Assembly (NCBI GenBank): GCA_963732335.1
Contig: CAVSZO010000063.1
Coordinates: 434,001-498,000, forward strand
Origin: Desertimonas sp963732335
Lineage (GTDB): Bacteria > Actinomycetota > Acidimicrobiia > Acidimicrobiales > Ilumatobacteraceae
Length of the DNA stretch: 64,000 nucleotides
Direction: 5' to 3'
The translations under genes were made by a program, and so were the position numbers. The notes below the pieces were generated by a model that saw only the letters and a list, made by a program, of their open reading frames with translations, had not been told where the DNA came from and did not search any database. Of this stretch, positions 34,889 through 44,425 are shown one piece after another. The first letter of the stretch is position 1. Every line of letters starts with the position of its first letter.

Positions 34889-37443
34889 ATGACGGACGTG
34901 ACACGAACCTCGGCGACGCCGCACGGTCGAGTGATCGTCGCCTTCGTGGCGACGTTTGCCGTCGTGGTCGGGGCCGCACTCTCCGCCGCCGCCACCGTCC
35001 GACTGCGATCGTTCCGCCGCCAAGTACCGCACCGACGACCGCCACTGCGCCGCAGCGCACAACGGCGCCGCCGACCAGCAGCACGGAGCCGACGCAGGAC
35101 GACCGCGACGTCGCAGCCGCCGACCACTACGCAGGCCCCGGCGCCGCCGAGCAGCCCACCTCTGCCGCCGGCCCAGCCCGCGCCTCCCCCACCGCCCGAG
35201 GACGAGCCCGAGCCCGAGCCGCCGTGCCAGCGCGACGCCATCGACGACTACTACACGGCCACCAAGGATGAGGTTCTCGTCGTCCCGTACGCGGCTGGGC
35301 TGGGCATCAACGACGTGCTCACGTGTGGTGGGCCCGGCTACACGATCGACAACCTCAGTGATCCTCCGAACGGCACGGTCGTCAAGACTCCCAACGACTT
35401 CGGCGCCTTCGAGTACACGCCCGATCCAGGGTTCACCGGCTCCGACTCGTTCACCTACACCCTCTTCCAGGGGATCGGAGGTGGCCGACCAGGCCACCGC
35501 CCACATCACCGTCACCGAGTCATGCTCGGTGATCGCCTTCAGCGACGTCTACTACACGGCGTACGAGACGCCGGTCTCCGAACCGGCACCTGGTTTCCTC
35601 ACCAACGACACCGTGGCGTGCCAGCCCGCCTCGGCGAGCGTCTCGATCAACCCCACCAACGGCGTCGTCACCGCCGGTCCTGACGGCGCTTTCGTGTACG
35701 CCCCGAATCCCGGGTTCTACTTCACCGACGAGTTCTCCTATGAGATCCGCGATGTCAACCAGGCGGTGATGGCCACGAGCGTCGTCACGGTCGTGGTCGA
35801 CAAGCCGCCGTGCATCGCCGTCGACGACGCCTACGCGACAACGGTCGACACGACGCTGACCGTCGCGGCTCCGGGCGTGCTCGGCAACGACTTCGTGTGC
35901 CCGGATGCGAGTTCCTTCGCGGTCGGTGTCCCACCGATCTTTGGCACGGTCACGTTGCAGCCCGATGGATCGTTCGACTACGTCCCTGGTCAGGGATTCG
36001 TCGGTCAGGACAAATTCACCTACGACCACCAGAAATTCGACTCAAGTGTCTTCGATTACGTGGTCCTCGCCACGGCTGAGGTGGTGATCGACGTGACGGA
36101 GACACCGGTCACGACCACCACGACGACCCCACCGGACACCACCACGACGACCCCACCGGACACCACCACGACGATCCCGCTGGGCGACACCACCACGACG
36201 ACGATCCGTCGGGCGAGACCACGACGCCGCCGCCTTCCGACGACACCACGACGACCAGCGACGCCGGCGCTCCGACGACCGCGGTCCCCGGTCCTGGCCC
36301 GGAGACGCCACCGCCGTCGGTGCCCGAGGGCGGTTTCCGTATCGCCACCTTCAACGCCTCGTTGAACCGCGCCGCCGATGGCGAGCTGGTTGACGACCTG
36401 TCCACTCCGGACGATCAGCAGGCCGCCAACGTCGCCGCGATCCTCCAACACACTCGCCCGGACGTCGTGCTGCTAACGAGTTCGACTACGTCGAAGGCGG
36501 GGCGGCCGTCGACTTGTTCCGCACCAACTACCTGCTCTTGTCGCACAACGGTGCCCAGCCGATCGACTACCCCTACTTCTTCAACGCCCCGTCGAACACC
36601 GGCGTCCCGTCGGGATTCGACCTCGACAACGACGGCACCGTCGGAGGCGCCAACGACGCCTTCGGGTTCGGCGACTTCCCCGGCCAGTACGGGATGGTCG
36701 TGCTGTCCCGCTACCCGATCGTCGAGGACCAGGTGAGAACGTTCCAGAACCTGCTGTGGGCGTCGGTTCCCGGTGCCCGGCTGCCCGACGACTCGGCGAC
36801 GCCAGAACCCGCGGACTGGTACTCGCCCGACGAGCTAGCGGTGTTGCCGTTGTCGTCGAAGTCGCATTGGGACGTCCCGATCGACGTCGATGGCCGCATC
36901 GTCCACGTCCTCGCCGCCCATCCGACACCGCCGGTGTTCGACGGGCCCGAGGACCGCAACGGGATGCGCAACGCCGACGAGATCGGGTTCTGGGCGGACT
37001 ACGTCGCCGGTGTCGACACGAACTGGATCGTCGACGACGCCGGAGGCAGCGGCGGTCTCGCCGCCGAAGCCGACTTCGTCGTCGTCGGTGACTTGAACAG
37101 CGACCCGCTCGACGGCGACTCGCTGGCAGGGGCGACCGACCAAGTGCTCGCTTTGGGCCGCGTCCAGGATCCGGCGCCGACGAGCGAGGGGGCGCTCGAG
37201 GCCGCCGTCGCCCAAGGGCTGATCAACGAGACCCACGTCGGCGACCCGGCGCTCGACACCGCTGACTTCACCGACGACCAACCCGGCAACCTGCGGGTCG
37301 ACTACGTCCTGCCCTCAGACGGGTTCGCCGTCGTCGACGCCGGCGTGTTCTGGCCGCCCAATCGTGATGAACTCTCCCGCCTCGTCACGATCGACCCCAC
37401 GGCGAGCTCCGACCACCGACTCGTGTGGGTCGACCTCGGCTGA
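34889..37443 (+). CDS. Secreted Ig-like repeat / endonuclease-exonuclease-phosphatase protein, multiply frameshifted
   Basis: Begins at ATG 34889 with a signal peptide (VIVAFVATFAVVVGAALSAAA), then a Thr/Pro linker. Three cadherin/Big-type repeats follow, each opening with a Cys-x-x-(D)DxYxT pattern (CQRDAIDDYYTATKDE, CSVIAFSDVYYTAYET, CIAVDDAYATTVDTTL) and containing GTV-type strands and PxPGFxGxDxFTY. After a Thr/Pro-rich DTTTTT linker comes an endonuclease/exonuclease/phosphatase domain (GFRIATFNASLNR, RPDVVLL-NEFDYVEGG, VVVGDLNSDPLDGD, SSDHRLVWVDLG). The frame changes near 35010, 35110, 35471, 36205 and 36475. Single-base corrections join all parts into about 850 residues. Probably a surface nuclease or phosphodiesterase. 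Confidence 0.78.
36112..36178. repeat. Short Thr/Pro-encoding tandem repeat
   Basis: Repeats of CCACCACGACGACCCCACCGG variants between the Ig-like repeats and the phosphatase domain encode TTTTTPPD units. The repeat spans the interdomain linker and lies just before one frameshift. Confidence 0.6.
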
Positions 37444-37507
37444 CGACGTGCAATGCCGGGCGGTTATCACGTAGCGGCTGCCCCGCAACGTGTGAGATGG
37501 TCTCGGG

Positions 37508-38783
37508 ATGGTTGAGAGCGAGGTGATTGCGGCGCTGACGGCCTGGGGCGCGCATCGACCGCGACGACCCGTTTGCCCTGTACGCCGATGTGCGCCGGCG
37601 CGGCCCGGTCCACCGGGTGACGCTCGTCGACGGCCACGAGGCATGGCTCGTCGTCCACCACGACCAAGCCAGAGCGGCACTCAACGACCGCCGACTGTCG
37701 AAGGACATGCACGCCGCCCTGGTCGCCAACGCCGCCGTCGTGTCCGAGGGCCTGCCCGGGCCGGCATTCGCCCGACACATGCTCACCGTCGATCCCCCGG
37801 ACCACACCCGGCTACGCGGGCTGGTCTCGAGGGCTTTCTCGCCGCGGCGCATCGAGAGCCTGCGGCCACGCATCCAGACGATCGTTGACGACCTGCTCGA
37901 CGGCATCGCCGCTGACGGCGCCGACAGTCGGGTCGATCTCGTCTCCCGCTTCGCGTTCCCCCTGCCGTTCACCGTCATCTGCGAGCTGCTCGGTGTGCCC
38001 GAGTCGGATCGCGATGCGCTCGGTCGAGGCCTGACCAGGCTGCTCGTCCCGACCGAGACGCCGGAGCAGTACGCCAAGGCCAAGTTGGCATCCGACGAGG
38101 TCGTTGCCCTGCTGGAGCAGCTCGTCGAACTGAAGGCCGGCTCACCGGGAGACGATCTCGTCAGCGCCTTGATCGCCGCCCGCGACGGGGACGAGCGCCT
38201 CGACAACCGGGAATTGCTCTCGACGATCTTCCAGTTGATCGTCGCCGGTCACGACACGACCGCCAGCTTCATCGGCAACAGCGTCGTCGCCCTGTTCCGC
38301 AACCCGAGTCAACTGGCGTCGCTGCGTGACGATCCCGAACGGTTGGCGACGGCGTTGGAGGAGTTCTTGCGCTTCGACGCACCAGTCCCCCACTCCACAT
38401 TTCGATACGCCGTCGAACCGGTCGAACTGGGCGGCGTAACGATTCCGGCCGGGGCCCAGGTCATCATCAGCTTGGCTGCGGCGAACCGCGACGAGCGGGT
38501 CTACGACGATCCTGAGGTGTTCGACGTCGACCGGTCGGGCGTCCGTCACCTCGCCTTCGGGCACGGCATCCATTTCTGCCTCGGCGCCCCGCTCGCCCGC
38601 CTCGAGGGCCACCTCGCCCTCGGCACGCTGTTACGGCGCTTTCCACATCTGCGGTTGGCGGTCGCCGACGACGAGTTGCGGTGGGGTCATGGCGACGGAC
38701 TGGTACTCCGCGGTCTGTCCGAACTGCCGGTGATTCCGGGCCCCGCGTTGCCGAGACAGTCGGCCCCTCCGGAAAACCCCTGA
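37508..38783 (+). CDS. Cytochrome P450, frameshifted near the start
   Basis: Starts at ATG 37508 (ESEVIAALTAWGA), with one extra base near 37550, after which the frame continues IDRDDPFALYADVRRRGPVH. Conserved P450 elements: I-helix VAGHDTTASF, ExxR in LEEFLRFDAPVPHS, and heme-binding FGHGIHFCLGAPLARLEG with the axial Cys. FLDAP-type substrate region not assigned. About 424 residues in total, normal for bacterial soluble P450s. Electron partners are not encoded next to it. It heads a cluster of redox enzymes (OsmC, FMO, methyltransferase fusion). Confidence 0.93.
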
Positions 38784-38878
38784 CCGGTTTCGCGGGTCGT
38801 GTTACCTTCCTCTGCCCGGCCGCGGGAGGAAGGCGATGCCTTTCGGCGCGGCCGCAAGACAAGGAAGGACGAGAACGA

Positions 38879-39439
38879 ATGTCAATGACCGATACCCCCG
38901 TCGACAACGGCGTCAACGTCGCCGCACTGCTGGAGGCCCGGGAAGCCCTGACGGCCGCACCCGAGGCGGCTCAGTTCACGTGGCGGGCCAATTGCACTTG
39001 GAAGAACGGCACCCACAGCCAGTCGACCGTCGAAGGCTTCTTCGGCCTCGGCGAAGAGCAGCACCACAAGACGGAGTACAGCTTCGACGCTGATCACCCG
39101 GAGATCTTTGCCTCCGAGGACAATGGCGCGACGCCAGTCGAGTACGTGCTCGTCGGCTTGGCGAGTTGCCTCACCGCGGGCGTCGCCGCCGTCGCCCAGA
39201 ACCGGGAGATCCAGCTTCGCTCCGTGTCGGCAACACTCGAAGGCGCAATGGACGTCTCGGGCATCCTCGGCATCGACAGCGACGTGCGCAACGGGTTCAG
39301 CAGCATCAAGGTGACCTACGACATCGACGCCGACGCCACCGCCGACGAGATCAAGGCCGTCGTTGCCCAGTCTCAGAAGCGTTCGGCGGTGTACGACCTC
39401 ATCACCAACCCGACGAACGTCACGGTCGAGGTTCGCTAG
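38879..39439 (+). CDS. OsmC-family peroxiredoxin-like protein
   Basis: 186 residues from ATG 38879 with an AAGGAAGG box. OsmC fold: VEGFFGLGEEQHHKTEYSFD, PVEYVLVGLASCLTAGVAAVA with the conserved Cys in LASC, then LEGAMDVSGILGID and VTYDIDADATADEIKAVVAQ, ending with NPTNVTVEVR. The first OsmC Cys is at NCTWKN rather than the more usual position, so peroxidase activity is uncertain. Upstream P450 gene is 95 nt away; the FMO gene follows by 24 nt. Confidence 0.9.
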   Translation: MSMTDTPVDNGVNVAALLEAREALTAAPEAAQFTWRANCTWKNGTHSQSTVEGFFGLGEEQHHKTEYSFDADHPEIFASEDNGATPVEYVLVGLASCLTAGVAAVAQNREIQLRSVSATLEGAMDVSGILGIDSDVRNGFSSIKVTYDIDADATADEIKAVVAQSQKRSAVYDLITNPTNVTVEVR

Positions 39440-39463
39440 CCCTCCCCGCAGGGAGGGCCCACC

Positions 39464-40720
39464 GTGGCACACAACATCACGACGGTCGTCATCGGCGCCG
39501 GCCATGCCGGCCTGGCGATGAGCCATCGGCTGTCCGCCCGTTCCATCGACCACGTCGTGCTCGAGCGCGGTCAGGTCGCCAACACGTGGAAGACGGAGCG
39601 GTGGGACTCCCTGCGGCTGCTCACGCCCAACTGGCAGAGCCGGCTGCCCGGCTTCCGCTACGACGGTGCCGATCCCGACGGCTACATGACGATGGCCGAA
39701 GTCACGTCGTTCATCGAGCGTTACGCCGATGTCGTCGACGCCCCGGTGCTGACCGGTACCACGGTCACCCAGGTGCGGCCTGGGTCGAACGGATTCGTCG
39801 TCACCACCAGCGAGGGCCGCTGGAGCGCGCCGTCCGTCGTCGTGGCGACCGGGGCCTGCAACGTCGCCCACCTCCCGCCATTCGCCGCCGACGTTCCGGC
39901 GGGCATCGACACGATCACGGCCAACGCGTACCGCAGTCCGGCACAACTCGCCGACGGCGGCGTGCTGGTCGTCGGGGCGTCGGCGACAGGCATCCAGCTC
40001 GCCGACGAGATCCACCGATCGGGCCGGCCGGTCACGCTGGCCGTCGGCGGTCACGTACGCGCCCCGCGCGTCTACCGCGGCCGCGACATCCAACGGTGGA
40101 TGGACGACACTGGCATGATGAACGAGCGCTACGACGAGGTCGACGACATCGTCAGACTGCGCCGTCTCCCGTCGTTGCAGATCGTCGGGACACCGACGCG
40201 GACGACGCTCGATCTCAACGCTCTGACGAGCATCGGAGTCCACCTCGTTGGCCGCTTTGCCGGGATCAGTGACGGGCGGGCCCAGTTCTCCGGGTCGTTG
40301 CGCAACGTGTGTGCGCTGGCCGATCTCAAGCTCGGCCGGTTGCTCGACGCGATCGACGACTGGGCGACCGAGCATGGGCTCGACGGTGAACTGGAGCCCG
40401 CGTGGCGACCCGCCCCGACGATCGTCGAGGACTCACCGCCGCTGGCCATCGACCTCACCCGCGGCGGGATCCGCACGATCCTCTGGGCCACCGGCTTCCG
40501 CCCCGACTACTCCTGGCTGGACGTGCCGGTGCTCGACCGCAAGGGCCTGATCCGCCACGACGGCGGTGTCGTCGTCGACGCCCCGGGCATGTACCTGCTG
40601 GGCATGCCGTTCCTCCGCCGCCGCAAGTCGAGCTTCATCGACGGTGCCGGTGACGACGCCGAGGATCTCAGTGCCCACCTCGCCTCCTACCTTGACGACC
40701 ATGTCGCAGCTCTCGCCTGA
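39464..40720 (+). CDS. Flavin-containing monooxygenase-like oxidoreductase
   Basis: 418 residues from GTG 39464. FAD-binding motif VVIGAGHAGLAMSH at the N-terminus and NADPH-binding GGVLVVGASATGIQLA near residue 165. The LLTPNWQSRLPG segment and TILWATGFRPDYSWLDVP (ATGF motif) are typical of the CzcO/FMO group. Expected reaction: NADPH and O2-dependent oxygenation of a small substrate. The next gene's ATG lies 20 nt before this stop, so the two are coupled. Confidence 0.9.
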   Translation: MAHNITTVVIGAGHAGLAMSHRLSARSIDHVVLERGQVANTWKTERWDSLRLLTPNWQSRLPGFRYDGADPDGYMTMAEVTSFIERYADVVDAPVLTGTTVTQVRPGSNGFVVTTSEGRWSAPSVVVATGACNVAHLPPFAADVPAGIDTITANAYRSPAQLADGGVLVVGASATGIQLADEIHRSGRPVTLAVGGHVRAPRVYRGRDIQRWMDDTGMMNERYDEVDDIVRLRRLPSLQIVGTPTRTTLDLNALTSIGVHLVGRFAGISDGRAQFSGSLRNVCALADLKLGRLLDAIDDWATEHGLDGELEPAWRPAPTIVEDSPPLAIDLTRGGIRTILWATGFRPDYSWLDVPVLDRKGLIRHDGGVVVDAPGMYLLGMPFLRRRKSSFIDGAGDDAEDLSAHLASYLDDHVAALA

Positions 40721-42167
40721 CGCCACCGGCGATCCGTCGCTGCCCTGGCATCAGGTCGACGAGGGATGGGGCCGGCGCGCCGCCGATTTCGCCACCCTCT
40801 TGGAGCCGTCGAACTGCAGGGAGTACGTGGCCCTCCACCATCACCTCGGGGTCGGGCCGGGTGACCGTCTGCTCGACATGGCGTGCGGGGCCGGACTCGC
40901 CGTCGAGCTGGCGACGGCGGTGGGCGCGACCTGTTCCGGAATCGACGCCTCGCCACGGCTGATCGCCGTGGCGAGCGATCGCAGCCCACACGCCGACCTT
41001 CGCGTCGGCGACATGCAGGACCTTCCCTGGCCCGACGCCTCGTTCGACGTCGTCACCAGCTTTCGCGGGATCTGGGGGACGACCCCCGACGCCGTTGCCG
41101 AGGCATACCGGGTCCTGGTTCCCGGGGGGCGGTTGGGAATCACCGTCTGGGGTCATATCAAGCGTTCGTCAGGTGCCTGGATGATGGAGCCATTGGCGAT
41201 GGCGAGCGAGCCGAAGGTCGAGCACCAGGCGGCGATGGTCGCGCTCGGCCGGCCAGGGGCGGGTGAAGAGTTGCTGACCCGGTGCGGGTTTGTCGACATC
41301 GAGCGACGCGAGATTCCCTTCGTCGCCGAATTCGCCGATCCCGAGACATACGCCCGCGCCCTCTCGTCGGTGGGTCCGGCGTATGAGGCCATCGAGAACA
41401 TCGGCGAGGAGGAGTTCATCGGGTCAGCGATCGCACTCGCCCGGCAACGAGTGCGCGAGGGGCTCCCGCTGCGCGCCCCGATTGCCGCCGTGGGCTACAT
41501 CGCCCGCAAGCCGTCGGCGGTCCGACTCAGTGACGCAGCGCCGCGTTCGGCTACCTCGTTCCTCGACGAGGCACCGCCTTCACCGGGCGCTCAGCGGCTC
41601 TTCGACGACGACCTGCAGGGGCTTGGCTACGTCATGAACACGTCCAGGCTCTGGGCTCACGATCCAGCCGCCCTCGACCGCTTGTCCGAGCTGCTCGCCC
41701 ACGTCACTGATGCCGGATCACTCACGTTCCGTCAACGCGGCATCCTCGTCACCGCCTGCGCCTCCGCCCTCGGCGACTCGTACTGCTCGCTGGCGTGGGG
41801 CAAGAAGCTGGCCGGCGACGCCGGCGCAACCGTCGCCGAGGGCGTGCTGCGTGGCGACGACGCTGCGCTCGACAGCAGCGAGCGGGCACTTGCCCGTTGG
41901 GCCCGCCAGCTCGCCCGCGATCCGAACTCGACGACCGCCGCCGATGTGCAGTCGCTGCGCGCCGCCGGCTTCGACGACGCCCAGATCTTCGCCATCTCCG
42001 TGTACGTGGCCTTGCGCATCGCCTTCTCCACCGTCAACGACGCCCTCGGCGCCGAACCCGACCGGCAACTGGGCGTCGACGCCCCCGAGGCAGTCCGCGA
42101 CGCCGTCACCTTCGGCCGGCCGATCGCCACCGCCGAGCCCAGCGGACCATCGGAAGACAGCTCGTAG
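40701..42167 (+). CDS. Methyltransferase fused to AhpD/CMD-like domain
   Basis: 488 residues from ATG 40701, overlapping the FMO gene by 20 nt. Residues 1-260 are a class I SAM methyltransferase (RLLDMACGAGLAVELA, CSGIDASPRLIAVA, GDMQDLPWPDASFDVV). Residues about 300-480 resemble the carboxymuconolactone decarboxylase/AhpD all-helical fold: LGYVMNTSRLWAHDPAALDR, LTFRQRGILVTACASALGDS, YCSLAWGKKLAGDAG and FDDAQIFAISVYVALRIAF. Only one Cys sits at the usual C-x-x-C position (DSYCSLAW; an ACA Cys lies earlier), so disulfide chemistry is uncertain. A one-polypeptide fusion of these folds is unusual. Confidence 0.8.
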   Translation: MSQLSPDATGDPSLPWHQVDEGWGRRAADFATLLEPSNCREYVALHHHLGVGPGDRLLDMACGAGLAVELATAVGATCSGIDASPRLIAVASDRSPHADLRVGDMQDLPWPDASFDVVTSFRGIWGTTPDAVAEAYRVLVPGGRLGITVWGHIKRSSGAWMMEPLAMASEPKVEHQAAMVALGRPGAGEELLTRCGFVDIERREIPFVAEFADPETYARALSSVGPAYEAIENIGEEEFIGSAIALARQRVREGLPLRAPIAAVGYIARKPSAVRLSDAAPRSATSFLDEAPPSPGAQRLFDDDLQGLGYVMNTSRLWAHDPAALDRLSELLAHVTDAGSLTFRQRGILVTACASALGDSYCSLAWGKKLAGDAGATVAEGVLRGDDAALDSSERALARWARQLARDPNSTTAADVQSLRAAGFDDAQIFAISVYVALRIAFSTVNDALGAEPDRQLGVDAPEAVRDAVTFGRPIATAEPSGPSEDSS

Positions 42168-42254
42168 CGGCGGGAGCTGGCGTGCATCCTGGATCCGGGT
42201 GTCGTGATTGCCGCCGGAAACCGGGAACGAGGACACCCAGCTGCGTCGCCGGCC

Positions 42255-42542
42255 TCAGGCGTCGAGGCGGAGCTGGACGATCACCTCGTCGCCGAGCACC
42301 AGCCCCTCGGCCCGCCGCACCGCGTCCTTGATCGGCACGAGGTACAGCTCGCCCTTCGGGAACAGCGACGTCGTGAAGGCGGTCCGCCCGATACGGGCCT
42401 TGACGGGGATCGCGCCCCAGCCGTAGGTGACCATTGACGACACCGCCTCGATCTCCGCGCTCTGCTCGTCTGGCACGGTTACAAAGTGGAACGGTGCGGG
42501 GCCTCGCCAATGAATGATCTCGCCGCTGAACTCAAGGTCCAT
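42255..42542 (-). CDS. DUF1905 domain protein
   Basis: 95 residues with the DUF1905 beta-barrel pattern: EFSGEIIHWRGPAPFHFVTV, VTYGWGAIPVKARIGRT, TTSLFPKGELYLVPIKDAV and LVLGDEVIVQLRLDA. These domains are small and often fused to YdeI-type modules; function unknown. A second protein containing this domain fused to a YdeI-like tail is encoded at 50422. No operon partner nearby. Confidence 0.85.
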   Translation of the reverse strand: MDLEFSGEIIHWRGPAPFHFVTVPDEQSAEIEAVSSMVTYGWGAIPVKARIGRTAFTTSLFPKGELYLVPIKDAVRRAEGLVLGDEVIVQLRLDA

Positions 42543-42657
42543 CGCGGCAGCCTAGGAACGCCGGGAGCGGGAATAGAGGCGTGTGCTCGGCGGTCGACCT
42601 CGACGGCTGTGCCTTCGATGACTGCGCGACACCCCTGGTTCGGGTATAGGTGGGAGC

Positions 42658-43104
42658 GTGCCCGCCGATCTCGATCTCGTTCGTCGTCTCTCCGTTGCTG
42701 ATCATGGCCTGGCGGTCGTCGCCACGACTCGCCTTGACGGCTCGGTTCATGCCTCGGTGGTCAACGCCGGTGTGCTCGACGACCCGATCACCAACCTGCC
42801 TGCTGTCGGCTTCGTGGTCAGCGGATCGACGGCCAAACTCCGCTTGCTGCGTCGGAGTGGCCGAGCCACGGTCGTGTTCCGAACCGGTTGGGAGTGGGTG
42901 GCGGTCGAGGGCAAGATCCGATTGGTGGGTCCCGACGACCTGCCGGGCGGTTTCACCGCCGAGCGAATACAGCAACTGTTGCGCGACGTGTTCACGGCCG
43001 CCGGTGGCACGCACGAGGACTGGGCCGAATTCGACCGGGTGATGAGCTCTGAGCGTCGTGCTGCGGTCTTGGTCGATCCGGCCCGCGTCACCTCGAACGG
43101 TTGA
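42658..43104 (+). CDS. Pyridoxamine-5'-phosphate-oxidase-fold (F420/FMN) protein
   Basis: 148 residues from GTG 42658. Split-barrel PPOX fold: VADHGLAVVATTRLDGSVHAS, VVNAGVL, LPAVGFVVSGSTAKLRLLRR, RATVVFRTGWEWVAVEGKI and a terminal helix. Family members bind FMN, F420 or heme and act as reductases or chaperone-like proteins; the cofactor is not fixed by the sequence. Converges with the VOC gene 14 nt away. Confidence 0.85.
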   Translation: MPADLDLVRRLSVADHGLAVVATTRLDGSVHASVVNAGVLDDPITNLPAVGFVVSGSTAKLRLLRRSGRATVVFRTGWEWVAVEGKIRLVGPDDLPGGFTAERIQQLLRDVFTAAGGTHEDWAEFDRVMSSERRAAVLVDPARVTSNG

Positions 43105-43118
43105 CGCCGTCTCGCCGT

Positions 43119-43505
43119 TCAGCCACCGGCTGGTTGAAAGAGCTCGACCACATTGCCGGACGGGTCTTGGAGCAGGATCTGCTTGCCGCCGGGTCCTTCA
43201 ACGACGTCGTTGCGGAAGCTCGCGCCGGCGTCGCGGAGCCGCCCAACCTCGGTGTCGAGGTCGTCGACGATGAAGTGGATGCGGTTCCAACCCCCCGGTC
43301 CGGGCTTGACACCGTCGGCCATCGGACGACCCGCCGAGCTCTTCGGCCCGGAGATCAGCAGCCTGAGGTTGCCCCGTTTGACATCGGCGAACGCGGGCGA
43401 CGCGCTGGTCAAGAGCTCGAAGCCGAGCAGCTTCGTATAGAAGGCGATCGACTCCTCCACGTCATCGACCATGTAGCGAACGTTGATGATTTCATCGTTG
43501 GGCAT
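43119..43505 (-). CDS. VOC/glyoxalase-family protein
   Basis: 128 residues from ATG 43505 with a GAGGAGG box; the longer frame to 43646 is rejected because it reads through the preceding gene. Two beta-alpha-beta-beta-beta modules: INVRYMVDDVEESIAFYTKLLG and RIHFIVDDLDTEVGRLRDAG, ending GNVVELFQP with the expected metal Glu. No Cys pair is present, so it is not an ArsI C-As lyase of the known type. Its start overlaps the end of the ArsR-arsenate-reductase gene by 14 nt, so it belongs to that operon. Confidence 0.88.
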   Translation of the reverse strand: MPNDEIINVRYMVDDVEESIAFYTKLLGFELLTSASPAFADVKRGNLRLLISGPKSSAGRPMADGVKPGPGGWNRIHFIVDDLDTEVGRLRDAGASFRNDVVEGPGGKQILLQDPSGNVVELFQPAGG

Positions 43506-44325
43506 TAGTGGACCTCCTCGTCGTTGCTGGGTCAGCCAAGAGATGAAGCCGGAAAGCGATGCGCGTCTGGAGTTCGGCCGCGGTGCGCTCGAACGCCGGG
43601 TACGAGGCATCGTCGGTCGGACCCTCGAGCGTGGGGTCGGGAACACTCCAATGCACGAGCTCGGGGCCGGACGGAAACTCGGGGCACACCTCTCGAACGC
43701 GGTCGCACAGCGTGATCACCGTGTCGAACCGCTGGGAGACGAATTCGTCGACGTGCTTGCTGCGATTGGCGCTGATGTCGATGCCACGCTTCTGAAGGAC
43801 GCGCACGGCGTTGGGATGCAATGGTTTCGGATGGCTCCCCGCGCTCGCGGCTTCGATCGTCCCGGCCGACATGCGCTCGAGCAGCGCCTCCGCCATCTGG
43901 GACCGCGCGCTGTTCCCGGTGCACAAGAACAACACCCGACGCCGGCGCCCCGATCGCCCGGTTCGGGGAAGGGCCGGGGGCACAGGTGCGAGCCGCAGCG
44001 CGGGATGCAGAGCACCGCCGGCGGTCTGCAGCGCCTCCTGGCAGGCGGTGAGGTCGATGGCGTAGTAGCTGTCGCGGCGATCCGCCGAACTACGACGCGC
44101 CGACACGAGCCCACCATCGCGAAGCTGACGCAAGTGGTACGACACCAAGCTCTGCGGCTCGTCAACCAGCATCATCAACTCCCAGACGGCCCGATCGCTC
44201 TGCACCAGCTCTCGCAACAGCTGCCACCGCAACCCGTGCGACCCCAGACGCACGAACGCCGGCGGGTCACCGACCACGGAACGGGCTGCAACGCTCTGCT
44301 GCACTGATCCAAGAATACCCAACAT
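43492..44325 (-). CDS. ArsR regulator fused to arsenate reductase (LMW phosphatase fold)
   Basis: 277 residues from ATG 44325 (TTG 44328 is in frame). Residues about 20-105 are an ArsR-type winged HTH (LRWQLLRELVQSDRAVWELM, SLVSYHLRQLRDGGLVSARR). Residues about 130-270 are a low-molecular-weight phosphatase/ArsC domain with the P-loop VLFLCTGNSARSQMAEALL (nucleophile Cys), and a DRVREVCPEFP region with a further redox Cys. Such fusions control and detoxify arsenate in actinobacteria. A perfect palindrome just upstream is the probable operator. Confidence 0.9.
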   Translation of the reverse strand: MLGILGSVQQSVAARSVVGDPPAFVRLGSHGLRWQLLRELVQSDRAVWELMMLVDEPQSLVSYHLRQLRDGGLVSARRSSADRRDSYYAIDLTACQEALQTAGGALHPALRLAPVPPALPRTGRSGRRRRVLFLCTGNSARSQMAEALLERMSAGTIEAASAGSHPKPLHPNAVRVLQKRGIDISANRSKHVDEFVSQRFDTVITLCDRVREVCPEFPSGPELVHWSVPDPTLEGPTDDASYPAFERTAAELQTRIAFRLHLLADPATTRRSTNAQR

Positions 44326-44335
44326 CAAGCAATCC

Positions 44336-44353
44336 CATCAAGTCAGATTGATG
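44336..44353 (-). promoter_or_regulatory. Putative ArsR operator
   Basis: Perfect inverted repeat CATCAA-N6-TTGATG, 11 nt upstream of the fusion gene's start, with a further ATCAAG half-site at 44324-44329. The ATCAA-N6-TTGAT layout matches operators described for actinobacterial ArsR proteins. It would allow autorepression relieved by arsenite. Confidence 0.65.
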
Positions 44354-44425
44354 TATCTCCGCCGCAGCCGGTTCAGAGCCTCGGACGCTGGGCCGTTGTG
44401 AGCGCGGCTAGCTTGTGACGAATTG

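Noticed and set aside
38882..40375. 497-residue minus-strand open frame
   Set aside because: Antisense to OsmC and FMO genes, which have clear family motifs.
43119..43505. ArsI-type organoarsenical lyase
   Set aside because: The VOC protein has no Cys residues, which ArsI needs.
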